From assembly GCF_004777465.1 (NCBI RefSeq), contig NZ_CP038462.1, positions 1,240,001-1,304,000 on the forward strand: 64,000 nt of DNA. Reading direction: 5' to 3'. The DNA is from Nocardioides daphniae. Lineage in GTDB: Bacteria; Actinomycetota; Actinomycetes; Propionibacteriales; Nocardioidaceae. This document shows, one piece after another, positions 1-14,171 of the stretch (within the stretch, counting starts at the first letter, position 1; every line of letters begins with the position of its first letter). The translations under genes were made by a program, and so were the position numbers. The notes under the pieces were generated by a model. It saw only the letters and a list, made by a program, of their open reading frames with translations, searched no databases and was not told where the DNA came from.

Positions 1-1364
1 GCGGCGAGGCCGAGCGGCTCGAGAAGGCGCTGGCTGCTGCCACCGAGGCCCGTGAGAAGGACCTGGCCGGCTTGGTGGAGCTCGAGGCCCGCCTGGCCCA
101 GGCCACCGACGCCCCCGAGGAGGATCCGGACACCTCGGCCCGCGAGGAGCTGGCGGAGGCCGCCCGGGCCGCCCGGCAGGGGGAGATGGACGCGCGACTC
201 GCGCTGCGTACGGCTGAGGAGCGGGCCCGTGCCATCCACGGCCGCGCCGACTCGCTGGCCCGGCAGGCGCGAGCGGAGCGGGAGAGCCGCGCCAAGGCGC
301 AGGCCCGACGCCAGCGCCTGGTGCGCGAGGGCCGTGCGGCCGAGGCCGTCGGCGCCGCGACCGCGGTGGTGCTGCACGCCCTGGAGTCGTCGGTCAACGA
401 GGCCGCCGAGGAGCGCGCCTCGGTGGAGCGATCGCGCCACGAGCGCGAGGAGCAGCTGCTCACCGTGCGTGCGCGTCTGCGTGACCTCACCCGCGACCAC
501 GACGAGCTGGTCAACTCGGTGCACCGCGACGAGCTGGCCCGGGCCCAGCAGCGGATGCGCATCGAGCAGCTCGAGGAGAAGGCCGTCGACGAGCTCGGGC
601 TCGACCCGCAGGTGCTCGTCGACGAGTACGGTCCGCACCTGGCCGTGCCGTTCTTCGGCGAGCTCCCCGAGGGCGACGAGCCGCCGGAGCCGGTCCCGTT
701 CGTCCGTGAGGAGCAGCTCAAGCGGCTCAAGGCCGCCGAGCGTGCCCTGGCCCAGCTGGGCCGGGTCAACCCGCTCGCGCTGGAGGAGTTCTCGGCGATG
801 GAGGAGCGCCACAAGTTCCTCACCGAGCAGCTCGACGACCTCAAGCGCACGCGCAAGGACCTCATGGACATCGTCAAGGAGGTCGACGTCCGGGTGGAGC
901 AGGTCTTCACCGAGGCCTACGCCGACGTCGAGAAGGCGTTCGACGCGACCTTCGCGCGGCTCTTCCCCGGCGGTGAGGGGAGGCTGGTGCTCACCGACCC
1001 GTCGAACATGCTCACCACCGGCGTCGAGGTCGAGGCGCGCCCGCCCGGCAAGAAGGTGAAGCGGCTCTCGCTGCTCTCCGGTGGCGAGCGCTCACTGGTC
1101 GCCGTCGCCTTCCTGGTGGCGCTCTTCAAGGCCCGGCCCTCGCCGTTCTACATCCTCGACGAGGTGGAGGCGGCGCTCGACGACACCAACCTCGGTCGTC
1201 TCCTGCAGATCTACGAGGAGCTGCGCGAGAACTCCCAGCTGCTCGTCATCACCCACCAGAAGCGGACCATGGAGGTCGGCGACGCGCTCTACGGCGTGAC
1301 GATGCGGGGCGACGGCGTCTCGGCCGTGATCAGCCAGCGGCTGAAGGAGTCCGAGCCGGTCTGA
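1..1364 (+). CDS. smc: Chromosome segregation protein SMC, C-terminal part (5' end outside window)
   Basis: This is the last about 453 residues of SMC, the ATPase that loops and compacts the chromosome with ScpA and ScpB. The reading frame is open from base 3, so the start lies upstream of the window. The first part is a charged, Glu/Arg/Ala-rich coiled coil. The C-terminal ATPase half then carries the signature LSGGER near 1075-1090 and the Walker B strand FYILDEVEAALD near 1147-1180, followed by the D-loop and the switch histidine in VITHQK. The protein ends at a TGA at 1362-1364. A small membrane gene and ftsY follow on the same strand, the usual actinobacterial order. No frameshift was seen in this part. 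Confidence 0.97.
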   Translation, partial: GEAERLEKALAAATEAREKDLAGLVELEARLAQATDAPEEDPDTSAREELAEAARAARQGEMDARLALRTAEERARAIHGRADSLARQARAERESRAKAQARRQRLVREGRAAEAVGAATAVVLHALESSVNEAAEERASVERSRHEREEQLLTVRARLRDLTRDHDELVNSVHRDELARAQQRMRIEQLEEKAVDELGLDPQVLVDEYGPHLAVPFFGELPEGDEPPEPVPFVREEQLKRLKAAERALAQLGRVNPLALEEFSAMEERHKFLTEQLDDLKRTRKDLMDIVKEVDVRVEQVFTEAYADVEKAFDATFARLFPGGEGRLVLTDPSNMLTTGVEVEARPPGKKVKRLSLLSGGERSLVAVAFLVALFKARPSPFYILDEVEAALDDTNLGRLLQIYEELRENSQLLVITHQKRTMEVGDALYGVTMRGDGVSAVISQRLKESEPV

Positions 1365-1480
1365 GGTCGGTCAGTGGCCGGTCCGAGGCCGATGCCGGGG
1401 CGTGCCCACGCCTGTGTCACCCTTGGGACGGACGTCGGGCCGCGGGGGCCCTGACGTCGCTCGACAGGGAGTTGGAACAC

Positions 1481-1669
1481 GTGCTGGCCGTCCTTCTGAT
1501 GACGATGCTGAGCCTGGTCGTGGGCGGACTCGTGCTCGCCTACGTGGCCTATCCGCACCGGGGCCAGGACGTCCCGTTCGTCCCCCAGCTGGGCGAGGCC
1601 ATGCGGCGCGGCGTCGACCGTCTGCCGCTGCTGTCCGAGGACGAGGAACCCCTGCTCCGCAGGCGCTGA
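1481..1669 (+). CDS. Small membrane protein of unknown function between smc and ftsY
   Basis: A short protein of about 62 residues. The first 25 residues are strongly hydrophobic (VLAVLLMTMLSLVVGGLVLAYVAY) and look like one membrane helix, followed by a charged cytoplasmic tail ending in LLRRR. Two starts are possible, TTG at 1472 and GTG at 1481. The purine run GGGAG at 1467-1471 is correctly spaced only for the GTG, so I chose 1481. It ends 21 bases before the ftsY start and is probably co-transcribed with it. I do not recognise a family and infer no function. Confidence 0.6.
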   Translation: MLAVLLMTMLSLVVGGLVLAYVAYPHRGQDVPFVPQLGEAMRRGVDRLPLLSEDEEPLLRRR

Positions 1670-1690
1670 CCCTCTGGGAGGATGCTCCTC

Positions 1691-2863
<1,173 letters not shown>

Positions 2864-2873
2864 GGGAGCCCCG

Positions 2874-5800
2874 GTGGCGAGTGGCCAGAGGCGCTCGGCG
2901 CGCCGCATGCTCACCCGGGCGCGGGCCAGGGCCCGCTCCCTGCGGGGTGCCGCTGCGCCCGCGCGCGGTGCCGGGGCACGGGGCGACGGACGGGTCGCGC
3001 TGCTGCTCGACAGCCCGCTCTTCGACGCGGAGTGGTACGCCCTGCGCACCGGCGCGCAGGGTGACCGCGAGGCGTTGGTCCGCCACTACCTGGCCACCCC
3101 ACGCGAGAAGCGGGTCTCGCCGCAGCCCCTCTTCGACCCTGCCTGGTTCGCCCGTTGCAGCAAGCTCGACCTGACCGGCAAGGACCCCTTCCTGGTCTAC
3201 TTGCGGCGCAAGCCGTTCGGGACCCCGACCCACCCGGCCTTCTCGACCGTCCACTACCGGCGCACCGTGGAGGGGGCGAAGGAGCACCCGCACGGGCCGC
3301 TCGGCCACTACCTCGAGGTCGGGGCGCCCGACGGCATCCCCGGCAACCGCTGGCTCCCGGTCGACGCCGAGGGCCACGGGGTCGACCTGCGGGCGTGGTT
3401 GCTGGAGCGCCACCGTGCCCTGGCCGCCCAGGCCGAGGCGGAGGCGTTGCCGGTGGTGCCGCGCCGGGCGCTGAAGGCCGTGCCGGAGCTGGACGCCGCC
3501 CTGGCCGCCGACGTCGCCGACGTCGTGGTCGACGTCGTGCTGACGCCCGCGGGAGCGCCGAGCACGTGCGTACGAGCGTGGAGGGGTTGGTCGCCCAGAC
3601 CCACCGCGCCTGGCGCCTCCTCGTGCTCGACGACGAGACCGACGCCGACGTGCTGGCCGCCGTCGAGGCCGTCGCCCCCGCCGAGCGGACGACCCGCGTC
3701 GACGTCACCGGGCTGCAGGGCAGTGCGGTGCTGTCCGCGCCCTCGAGCAGGGAGCGGGGGCGTACGTCGCCTTCCTCACCGCCGCCGATGAGTGGGCGCC
3801 CGACCGCCTGGCCCGGCTGGTCGTGACCGCCGAGCGTGAGTCGGCCGGAGCGGTCGCCGACGTGATGCGCGTGGTCCGTGCCGACGGCACCGGCTACCTC
3901 TCGCGTGCCGGCATCGGGGAGGGCGTCCCCACCCAGCGGGCCGGGATCGCCGCCGAGCGCCTGCTGCTGCGCCGCGCCACGCTGGACGAGGTCGGCCTCG
4001 ATCCCACCCTGCCGTCGGCCTGGGAGTTCGCGCTGCTGGCCCGGGTCGCCCCCCTCACCGGCGTGCCGCTCGTCGCGTCGGTGGGCGTGGTCCGCCACCT
4101 CGCCGCCTCGAGCGCCGCCCGCGGCCTGCCGGGCCCCCGGCGCCCGGTCTCCAACCCGCGCGAGGTCGCCGCCTGGGCCGACGTCGTGCTCAACGACCTG
4201 CTCGTCGACTGGGAGGCCGAGCGCGAGGTCATCCGCGAGGCCGACGTCGTCTCTGTGGTGATCCCCACCTACGCCGACTGGGAGATGACCAGCACGGCCG
4301 TCGACCGGGTGGTCGAGCACGCCGCCGAGACCCACCACCGGCTCCAGGTCGTCGTCGTGGACAACGGCAACGACCCCGACGCCGCGGTGATGCTGGACCT
4401 GCTGACCCTCAAGCACGACTGCGTCGAGGTCGACCACCGGGTCGCCAACCTCGGCTACGCCCTGGGCAACAACGTGGCCGTGCCGCGCCTGCGCGGCGAG
4501 ACGGTCGTCTTCCTCAACAATGACACCGAGGTGCAGTCGCGGTGGCTCGCGCCGCTGGTCGACGCGCTCGCCGATGACACGGTGCTCGGGTCGCAGCCGC
4601 TGCTGCTCTACCCAGACGGGTCGATCCAGTGCGCCGGCCTCGCCTTCCCGAGCACCGGGGGACTGGCGCACGGCTTCCTCACCGGATTCCCGGTCGAGGA
4701 CGCGGCAGGGATCGAGGAGCTGCCCTTCCACGCCGTGACCGGCGCCTGCCTGGTGATGCGCACCCGCGACGTCGTCGCCCTGCGCGGCTTCGACCCCGTC
4801 TTCACCAACGGCATGGAGGACGTCGACCTCTGCCTGCGCGCCGCCGAGGTGCGCCCGGGCCGCTTCACCGTGCGCCCCGACTCCGTGGTCGTGCACCACG
4901 AGTCGCGGACGCCGGGCCGGCACCGCCACTACGCGGTCAACCGCCGGGTCTTCCTGGAGCGCTGGCGTGGTCGGATGCCCCAGGACGACGCCGAGCTGTG
5001 GCGACCCGCGGGTTCGCGGTCCACGGCCACGCGCTCTCCTTCCACCAGCTCAAGGACCGCCACCTGGGGTCGCCGAGCCGGTGCTGGTGCGTGAGCGGCC
5101 GACCGTGACCGAGGCGCCGCCGCGCCTGCGCTGGGCGATCAAGAACCCGGCTCCGTTCACCCCCGCCGGTGACAAGTGGGGCGACACCCACTTCGCCAGC
5201 TCGCTGGCCGAGGCGCTGCGCTCGGTCGGCCAGGAGGTCGTCGTCGACCGCCGCGACGCCTTCGACCGTCCGACCGGGCGCCACGACGACGTCAACCTGG
5301 TCCTGCGCGGGCTCGAGGCCTTCTGGCCCACCCCGGAGAACGTCACCATCGGCTGGGTCATCTCCCACCCCGAGCAGCTCACGGGCGCGGAGGCCGCGAC
5401 GTACGACCGCGTGCTCGCGGCGTCGGTGCACTGGGCCGAGCAGCAGACCCGCCGCTGGGGCCTGCGCGTCGACCCTTGCTCCAGGCCACCGACCACCGGC
5501 TCTTCCACCCCGACCGGGCCATCCCCGACACGGGCCACCCCGTGCTCTTCGTGGGCAGTGCCCGCGGCGTCTACCGCCCGATGGTCCGCGACGCGGTCGA
5601 GCAGGGTCTTCCGCTCTCCCTCTACGGCACCGAGTGGGAGCGGCTCGTGCCGAAGCGGGTGCTCAAGGGCAACTACCTCGCCAACGCCGAGCTCGGTGCC
5701 GCCTACCGCTCTGCCGGCGTGGTGCTCAACGACCACTGGGACGACATGCGCAGCGACGGCTTCCTGTCGAACCGCCTCTTCGACGCGGTCGCCAGCGGCG

Positions 5801-6048
5801 CCCGGGTGCTCACCGACGACGTCGCCGGCCTCGGCGACCTCTTCGGACGCTCGGTGCAGGTCGTGCGGACGCCCGAGGACCTCGTACGCCTGAGCTCGCT
5901 CGCCGACCCCGACGCGGTCTTCGGCGACGACGAGGAGCGACGGGCGACCGCCGAGCGGATCCGCCGTGAGCACTCGTTCGAGGCGCGCGCCCGCCGCCTG
6001 GTGGAGCTGGCCGTCGAGCTGCGGGCCGCGCGCGGCTTCGACCGCTGA
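2874..6048 (+). CDS. Large multidomain glycosyltransferase (GT2 core, frameshifted in this assembly)
   Basis: About 1058 residues when five one-base losses are bridged, near 3555, 3722, 5003, 5067 and 5477; each sits in a G or C run that is one base short. The N-terminal 150 residues hold repeats of the type LFDAEWY...HYL and LFDPAWF, seen in other cell-surface glycosyltransferases. A family-2 transferase domain follows near 4250-4900: VSVVIPTYADWE, then FLNNDTEVQ as the DXD-like metal site, then GFDPVFTNGMEDVDLC as the acceptor region. The C-terminal third (5100-6048) resembles a second sugar-transferase domain with a DRLFD-like end (SNRLFDAVASGARVLTDD). It probably builds a wall or capsule polysaccharide; substrate unknown. 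Start GTG follows GAGGGAG 10 bases after ftsY. Confidence 0.8.
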
Positions 6049-6051
6049 GGG

Positions 6052-6938
6052 TCAGCGCAGGCAGGCGCCGAGCAGGTCCGGGCGCAGCGCCCGCTCCTGC
6101 AGGGCTGTGAGCCGCTCCAGCAGGCGGGTGTCGTGCTCGACCCAGCCGCGGCCCGCCCACTCGTCGAGCTCGGCGGGGAGGGCAGCGACGGTCGTACGTC
6201 GCGTGCAACCTGCCTCCTGCCACAGCCGGTAGTCGCGCATGCCGTGGTGCCTGGGCTCGGCCGCAGGGTGGGCGAGGCCTCGTAGCCCCGCCCGGCGTTG
6301 ACCACCTTGCGCTCGAACTGCGACCACGAGCGCCAGGGCAGGTGGAGGACCTCCATGGCCACCGCCTCGTCGGGTTGGCCGTTGCTGACCAGCGAGGTGA
6401 AGTGGTTGCCCTGCTGGACGACCACGTCGCTCTCGCCACGGTGGACCGCGTTGGGGGTGGGGTGGGCGTGCAGCTCGCGCTCGACCAGCAGGTCGTCGGG
6501 GCGGTGGTCGCGCCACACCAGCCGGTCGAAACCGGCGCCCGACTCGGCGGTGGGGCCGATCATGTTGACCACGTCGACGGTGAAGGCGTTGAGGTGCAGC
6601 GGCGTGGCCTCCAACGCTGCACGCACGGTGAGCCCTGGGTCACGCGCGAGCATGAACTCGTCGGCGTCGAGGTTGAGCACCCAGTCGGCCCGGTGCACGG
6701 TGCGGGCGCGGCGCGCCATCGCGGTGACCACGTCGCCCTGCTGCTTGCGGTGCACCGGGTCGTGGTGCAGCTCGATGCGTCCTGTGGCCTCGTACGCCGC
6801 GAGCACCTCGGTGGTGCCGTCGACGGAGGCGTTGTCGGTGACCACGAGGAGGTCGACGCCCTGGTCGAGGTGGTGCTCCACCATCGCCGCGACCACGTCC
6901 ACCTCGTCGCGCACCATGAGCGTCCCGATGATCCTCAC
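6052..6938 (-). CDS. Family 2 glycosyltransferase (one frameshift)
   Basis: Starts at GTG 6938 with VRIIGTLMVRDEVDVVAAMVEHHL, the opening of actinobacterial glycosyltransferases of the Glyco_tranf_2_4 type. The DXD metal site is in WVLNLDADEFM. About 296 residues. Near 6262 a C run is one base short, so the last 70 residues (MRDYRLWQEAG to the TGA at 6052) are in another frame. It converges on the preceding large glycosyltransferase with only three bases between the stop codons, so the two form a small glycan-building pair on opposite strands. Acceptor and sugar cannot be read from the sequence. Confidence 0.8.
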
Positions 6939-7001
6939 CGGGCGAGCGTAACGAGTGCTGCCCGGGTCGTGGCCGCAGGGGCGTGAGGGCGCTGGAGCTC
7001 G

Positions 7002-7044
7002 TTCACATGCGCGAAACAGAATCTGCACAGACGTTTCTTGCATG
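7002..7044 (+). promoter_or_regulatory. Candidate GlnR-type operator and dyad upstream of amt
   Basis: TTCAC at 7002-7006, six bases, then GAAAC at 7013-7017 matches the actinobacterial GlnR half-site pattern GTNAC-N6-GAAAC at eight or nine positions. A second a-box TGCAC (7024-7028) has the right spacing, but its partner is poor. The same DNA forms a dyad: CATGCGCGAAAC (7006-7017) and GTTTCTTGCATG (7033-7044), ten of twelve positions complementary. It lies about 90 bases before the amt start. Regulation of amt-glnK-glnD by nitrogen status through GlnR is the established pattern in actinobacteria; the site here is inference. Confidence 0.5.
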
Positions 7045-7133
7045 CAACATGCGGAGCGCTGGAGCGAAATCTCGCGGGACGAGTCTTCTTCCATCAGTTC
7101 CCGAACCACCACCCGAGATCCTCTGGAGGTCCA

Positions 7134-8788
<1,655 letters not shown>

Positions 8789-8854
8789 GCCTCGTGACCC
8801 CGGCCCGTCCTCGCGACGGGCACCGCACCACCCCGCACTGAAGCCACACCTGAG

Positions 8855-8892
8855 CAGGCCCACCCCGACACACCTCGTCCGGGGTGGGCCTG
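8855..8892 (+). terminator. Hairpin between glnK and glnD
   Basis: A perfect 12-bp inverted repeat, CAGGCCCACCCC (8855-8866) and GGGGTGGGCCTG (8881-8892), with a 14-base loop. No T-tract follows, as is common in high-GC actinobacterial terminators. It could terminate or attenuate the amt-glnK transcript before glnD. Confidence 0.6.
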
Positions 8893-8925
8893 ACTCGTGT
8901 CCGCCCCACACCCCAGGAGGCCAGC

Positions 8926-11172
8926 ATGAGCGCCGAGCAACGCGCGGTCCGCACCGAGATCGCCGACGACGTCTGCCGGGCGGCGTACGCCCAGGCGAGC
9001 GGCCCCGACACCGGTGTCGCCCTGGTCGCCGTCGGCGGCTACGGTCGCGGCGAGCTGGCGCCCTACTCCGACCTCGACGTGGTCCTGGTGCACGACGACG
9101 ACGTCCAACTCGGCAGCGTCGCCTCCGACGTCTGGTATCCGCTGTGGGACTCAGGGTTCAAGATCGACCACGCCGTCCGCACCTTCTCCCAGATGATCAG
9201 CGCGGCCGACGCCGACGCCCGGGTCGCGCTGGGCCTGCTGGACATCCGGCACCTGGCCGGTGACGCCAACCTGACCCTGCGCCTGCGCACCACCGTGCTG
9301 GCGGGGTGGCGTCGTACGGCCCGTGAGCGCCTCGGCGCGGTGCGGTCCCTGGTCGACAAGCGCCACCAGGCCGTCGGCGAGCTGGCCCACGCCTCCGTGC
9401 CCGACCTGAAGGAGTCCGCGGGCGGCCTGCGCGACGCCACCGTCCTGCGGGCCCTGGTGGCGTCGTGGCTGGTCGACGTGCCGCACGCCGACCTCGAGCG
9501 TGGTCGACGCGGGCTGCTCGACGTGCGCGACCACCTCCACGAGATCACCGGCCGCGCCGGCGACAGGGTTCCGCCGGAGGCCTGGACGCCGCTCGCGGAG
9601 GCGCTCGGCCTCGAGGACGCCGAGGCCGCCCAGCGCCACGTCCGCATGCTCGGGCGGCGGGTGGCGCACCTGAGCCGGCTCACCTGGCACCGGGCCGAGG
9701 CGGTGAGCAGCGTCCGGCCGCGCCGCGGCGGACGCCGGCCCCAGCTCACCCCGCTGGCGCCGGGCGTCTCCGAGTCGGCGGGGGAGGTCGTCCTCGACGG
9801 CAGGGTCGCGCCGGCCGACGACCCGCTCCTGCTGCTGCGCGCCGCCGCCGAGGCCGCCGAGCGCGGTCTGCTCCTCTCGCCGGTCAGCGCCGCCCGACTC
9901 GTCGCCGAGTGCCCGCCGCTGCCCACGCCGTGGCCGTTGGGGGCGCGCGAGCTGCTGGTCCGCCTCCTCGCCTCCGGGCGCGGCCTGCTGGGCGTCTGGG
10001 AGACCCTGGAGGAGACCGGCGCCATCGACCAGGTGCTGCCGGAGTGGGAGCAGATCCGACTGCTGCCGCACGCCTCGGCGATCCACCGCTTCACCGTCGA
10101 CCGGCACGTGGTGGAGACCTGCATCGAGGCCTCTCGGCTGATCCGTCGGGTCGCCCGGCCTGACCTGCTGATGGTGGCGGCGCTGCTGCACGACATCGGC
10201 AAGGGGCAGACGATCGACCACAGCGTCGCCGGGGAGCAGGTCGTCGGGCCGGTCGCCGCCCGGATGGGCTTCGACGCCGAGGACTGCGCGACCCTGGCCA
10301 CGCTCGTACGCTGGCACCTCCTGCTCTCGGAGACGGCGACCACGCGTGACCCCGACGACCCGGTGACGCAGGAGGAGGTCGCGGCGAAGGTCGGCTCCCG
10401 GCTCACCTTGTCGCTGCTCGCCGCGCTGACCGAGGCCGACGCCCTGGCCGCGTCGGTGAAGGCGTGGTCGACCTGGCGCGCGCAGCTCGTCCAGAGCCTC
10501 GCTGCCCGGGTCGACCGGCTGCTGGAGGCACGCACCGTGCCGCAGCCCGAGGTGGGCACTCCCGAGGTCGCGGTGCCCGACGAGCTCGCGGCAGGGCGTA
10601 CGACGGTGCACTTCGAGGTCGTCCCCGGCGCGTCGGGCGCCACCGTCACGGTCGTCGCGCCCGACCGGGTGGGGCTGCTCGCCGACGTCTCCGCGGTGCT
10701 GGCGCTGCAGAAGGCCGGCGTACGACGGGCCCGGGTCTGGTCGCAGGGCGAGTGGGGCGTCTCGGTCTGGGACGTCGCCCACGACTCGCTCGACCCGGCG
10801 CTGCTGCGCCGACGCTTCGACCTGGTCGCGAGTGGCGAGGGCGGGGTGGAGCGCCTCCGGATGCCCGCGGACGACACGCTCGAGCCGTCGGTGCAGGTCC
10901 GCCCGGAGGCCTCCCGGCGGGCCACCGTCCTGGAGGTCCGGGCCGGTGACCGGCCGGGGCTGCTGCACACCGTGCTCTCCGCGGTGGCCGCCCGCGGGAT
11001 GACGGTCCGCTCGGCGCACGTCGACACGCTCGGTCCGCAGGCCGTCGACGTCTTCTACCTGTGCGAGCTGGGGGCCGACGCCCTGGGCGACGAGCGCGCG
11101 GCGGAGGCGGCGCACGCCGTACGTCGGGCCCTGGCCGGTGGGACGGACCGCGAGATGGAGCGCGCGTGGTGA
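8926..11172 (+). CDS. glnD: P-II uridylyl/adenylyl-transferase GlnD
   Basis: Modifies and demodifies Tyr51 of P-II according to nitrogen status; in actinobacteria the enzyme adenylylates rather than uridylylates. 748 residues. The nucleotidyltransferase site is at the N terminus: GGYGRGE at 37-43 and SDLD at 48-51. The HD demodifying domain has AALLHDIGKGQ near residue 420. Two ACT domains close the protein (VTVVAPDRVGLLADVSAVL and LEVRAGDRPGLLHTVLSAV). ATG 8926 is set by CAGGAGG at 8914-8920; an upstream start at 8884 lies in the hairpin. The N terminus before the GG motif is shorter than in E. coli, normal for actinobacteria. Confidence 0.95.
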   Translation: MSAEQRAVRTEIADDVCRAAYAQASGPDTGVALVAVGGYGRGELAPYSDLDVVLVHDDDVQLGSVASDVWYPLWDSGFKIDHAVRTFSQMISAADADARVALGLLDIRHLAGDANLTLRLRTTVLAGWRRTARERLGAVRSLVDKRHQAVGELAHASVPDLKESAGGLRDATVLRALVASWLVDVPHADLERGRRGLLDVRDHLHEITGRAGDRVPPEAWTPLAEALGLEDAEAAQRHVRMLGRRVAHLSRLTWHRAEAVSSVRPRRGGRRPQLTPLAPGVSESAGEVVLDGRVAPADDPLLLLRAAAEAAERGLLLSPVSAARLVAECPPLPTPWPLGARELLVRLLASGRGLLGVWETLEETGAIDQVLPEWEQIRLLPHASAIHRFTVDRHVVETCIEASRLIRRVARPDLLMVAALLHDIGKGQTIDHSVAGEQVVGPVAARMGFDAEDCATLATLVRWHLLLSETATTRDPDDPVTQEEVAAKVGSRLTLSLLAALTEADALAASVKAWSTWRAQLVQSLAARVDRLLEARTVPQPEVGTPEVAVPDELAAGRTTVHFEVVPGASGATVTVVAPDRVGLLADVSAVLALQKAGVRRARVWSQGEWGVSVWDVAHDSLDPALLRRRFDLVASGEGGVERLRMPADDTLEPSVQVRPEASRRATVLEVRAGDRPGLLHTVLSAVAARGMTVRSAHVDTLGPQAVDVFYLCELGADALGDERAAEAAHAVRRALAGGTDREMERAW

Positions 11173-11215
11173 GCTGCGTGCGCCCGCGATGAGGGCAGGG
11201 CAGGGGACTGCCGGA

Positions 11216-11221
11216 TAGTCT
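11216..11221 (+). promoter_or_regulatory. Probable -10 box of ffh promoter
   Basis: TAGTCT fits the TANNNT -10 consensus. It sits 48 bases before the ffh start and gives a short leader with a ribosome site (GAGGGA, 11257-11262). Confidence 0.4.
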
Positions 11222-11269
11222 TGCCTCCCGTACGTCTGCGCCACCACTACGCCCACGAGGGAAGAGCTC

Positions 11270-12815
<1,546 letters not shown>

Positions 12816-12834
12816 GCGCCCCCGCGTGACACGA

Positions 12835-12869
12835 CTGCGGCCCCGGACCTGTCAGGTCCGGGGCCGCAG
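12835..12869. terminator. Bidirectional terminator between ffh and the ScyD-like gene
   Basis: CTGCGGCCCCGGACCTG (12835-12851) is followed, after one base, by its exact reverse complement (12853-12869). As RNA this is a stem of about 15 bp with a five-base loop. It lies between two convergent genes and serves both strands. Confidence 0.8.
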
Positions 12870-12874
12870 TGCTG

Positions 12875-14059
12875 TCAGCGCAGTCGGATCTTCACCACCT
12901 GACCACCGTCGGCGCAGATGGAGCAGGTCGTCACGTAGGCCGACCGGCCCCTCAACGCCACGCCGTACGGGGTGGGCAGCCCCTCGGCCACGACCGTGGT
13001 GCTGCCGTCACGCTCGACGCGTCGCAGCGAGCCCTCCGGCATCCCGGCGGCCGGGTCGGCGTTGAGCAGGCCCACGTCGACCAGCTGCACGACGTACAGC
13101 TTGCCCTTGTGCCAGGTCAGGTCGGTGACGTTGGTCAGGCCGGTCGCGTACGCCGTCGGCGTGCCGCCGCCGGCCGGGACGCGCCAGACCGTGGACTCGC
13201 CGGGCGGGAACGGGAAGCCGGTCAGCTCGCTGACGTACCAGGCGCCGTCAGGGCCCTGGACGGCCGAGGTGGGCACGGACTCCATCGGGATGTCCTGGTC
13301 CTGGGGCAGGAAGGGCGGAGGGGGCACCAGGCGCGTCGGGAAGGTGGCGACCGTCGACACCCGGTTCCACCCGTTGACCAGGAGGGCGTCGTTGCCACCG
13401 GAGTCGGTCACCGCCAGGCCACCCCGGACCAGCGCCAGGCCGGTGGGGTTGGAGTCCTCGCCGCCGCCGTCGGGGTCGTTCGCGGCCTCGTACGCGGCCA
13501 GGTCGGCCACGACCCGCGGACGGGTCCCGCCCCACCCGTGACGCCCCCACCGCTTGTGCTTGAGGGTGCCGGTGAGGAGCGTGCCGAGCTTCTTCGCGTC
13601 GCGTCCCAGGGACGCGCGGACCTCGGTGTTGCCGCCCAGGCCGACGGTGGCGAACCACCGCTTGCCGACGACGACCACGTCGCCCGGGCCGACCGCCTCG
13701 TTGCCGGGCGCGGTCGCGAGCGACGGGAGGCCCGTGACGACGCGCCGCTGGCTGCTGCGCCGGTGGTGGAGCGTGACCTTCGTGATGGCCCCGGAGAGGC
13801 CCAGGCAGGACTCGGCCTCGGGGTCCTCGGGGTTCGGGATGCAGGCTCCGTCACCGCCCACACCTGCCTCGGCGACGTACAGGGAGTCCCCGCCCCACGA
13901 CAGGAGCCGCGGGTTGTCCAGGCCGCTGGCGACCTTGGTCCACGGAGCCGGCCCGGGGGAGGGGGCGTGGGCCGCGGCCGGGACCGCGGTGCTGCTGACG
14001 GCGAGCGCGAGGCTCGCGGCGGCGCCGAGCGCCGCGGTGAGAGTGGTTCGTCGGTGCAT
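12875..14059 (-). CDS. ScyD/ScyE family secreted beta-propeller protein
   Basis: 394 residues beginning with a signal peptide (MHRRTTLTAALGAAASLALAVSSTAVPAAAHA). The mature part has the features of the ScyD/ScyE family: WTKVASGLDNPRLLSWGGDSLYVAEAG at the start, SNPTGLALVRGGLAVTDSGGNDAL in the middle and GLPTPYGVALRGRSAYVTTCSIC near the end, repeated strands typical of a six-bladed propeller. The ATG at 14059 is preceded on the minus strand by GAGGAG eight bases away. The family is named after cyanobacterial scytonemin genes, but most actinobacterial members have no known role, and none is inferred here. It is divergent from the next gene. Confidence 0.85.
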   Translation of the reverse strand: MHRRTTLTAALGAAASLALAVSSTAVPAAAHAPSPGPAPWTKVASGLDNPRLLSWGGDSLYVAEAGVGGDGACIPNPEDPEAESCLGLSGAITKVTLHHRRSSQRRVVTGLPSLATAPGNEAVGPGDVVVVGKRWFATVGLGGNTEVRASLGRDAKKLGTLLTGTLKHKRWGRHGWGGTRPRVVADLAAYEAANDPDGGGEDSNPTGLALVRGGLAVTDSGGNDALLVNGWNRVSTVATFPTRLVPPPPFLPQDQDIPMESVPTSAVQGPDGAWYVSELTGFPFPPGESTVWRVPAGGGTPTAYATGLTNVTDLTWHKGKLYVVQLVDVGLLNADPAAGMPEGSLRRVERDGSTTVVAEGLPTPYGVALRGRSAYVTTCSICADGGQVVKIRLR

Positions 14060-14158
14060 GGCTGACTGCTCCTCGGTGTCCACGGTGTGCCCACGTTGAG
14101 CACACCTTTTCCACCGTGGCACCGCGGGGGCGGGAGCGTACATCCGCGGATCTGGGGA

Positions 14159-14164
14159 TACCGT
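14159..14164 (+). promoter_or_regulatory. -10 box of a leaderless promoter (NYN gene)
   Basis: TACCGT followed by seven bases and then GTG 14172, so transcription would begin at the start codon. Confidence 0.45.
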
Positions 14165-14171
14165 CGGGTAG

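Noticed and set aside
12835..12869. Possible dif or recombination palindrome
   Set aside because: It is GC-rich, perfectly symmetric and lies between convergent genes, as a terminator would.
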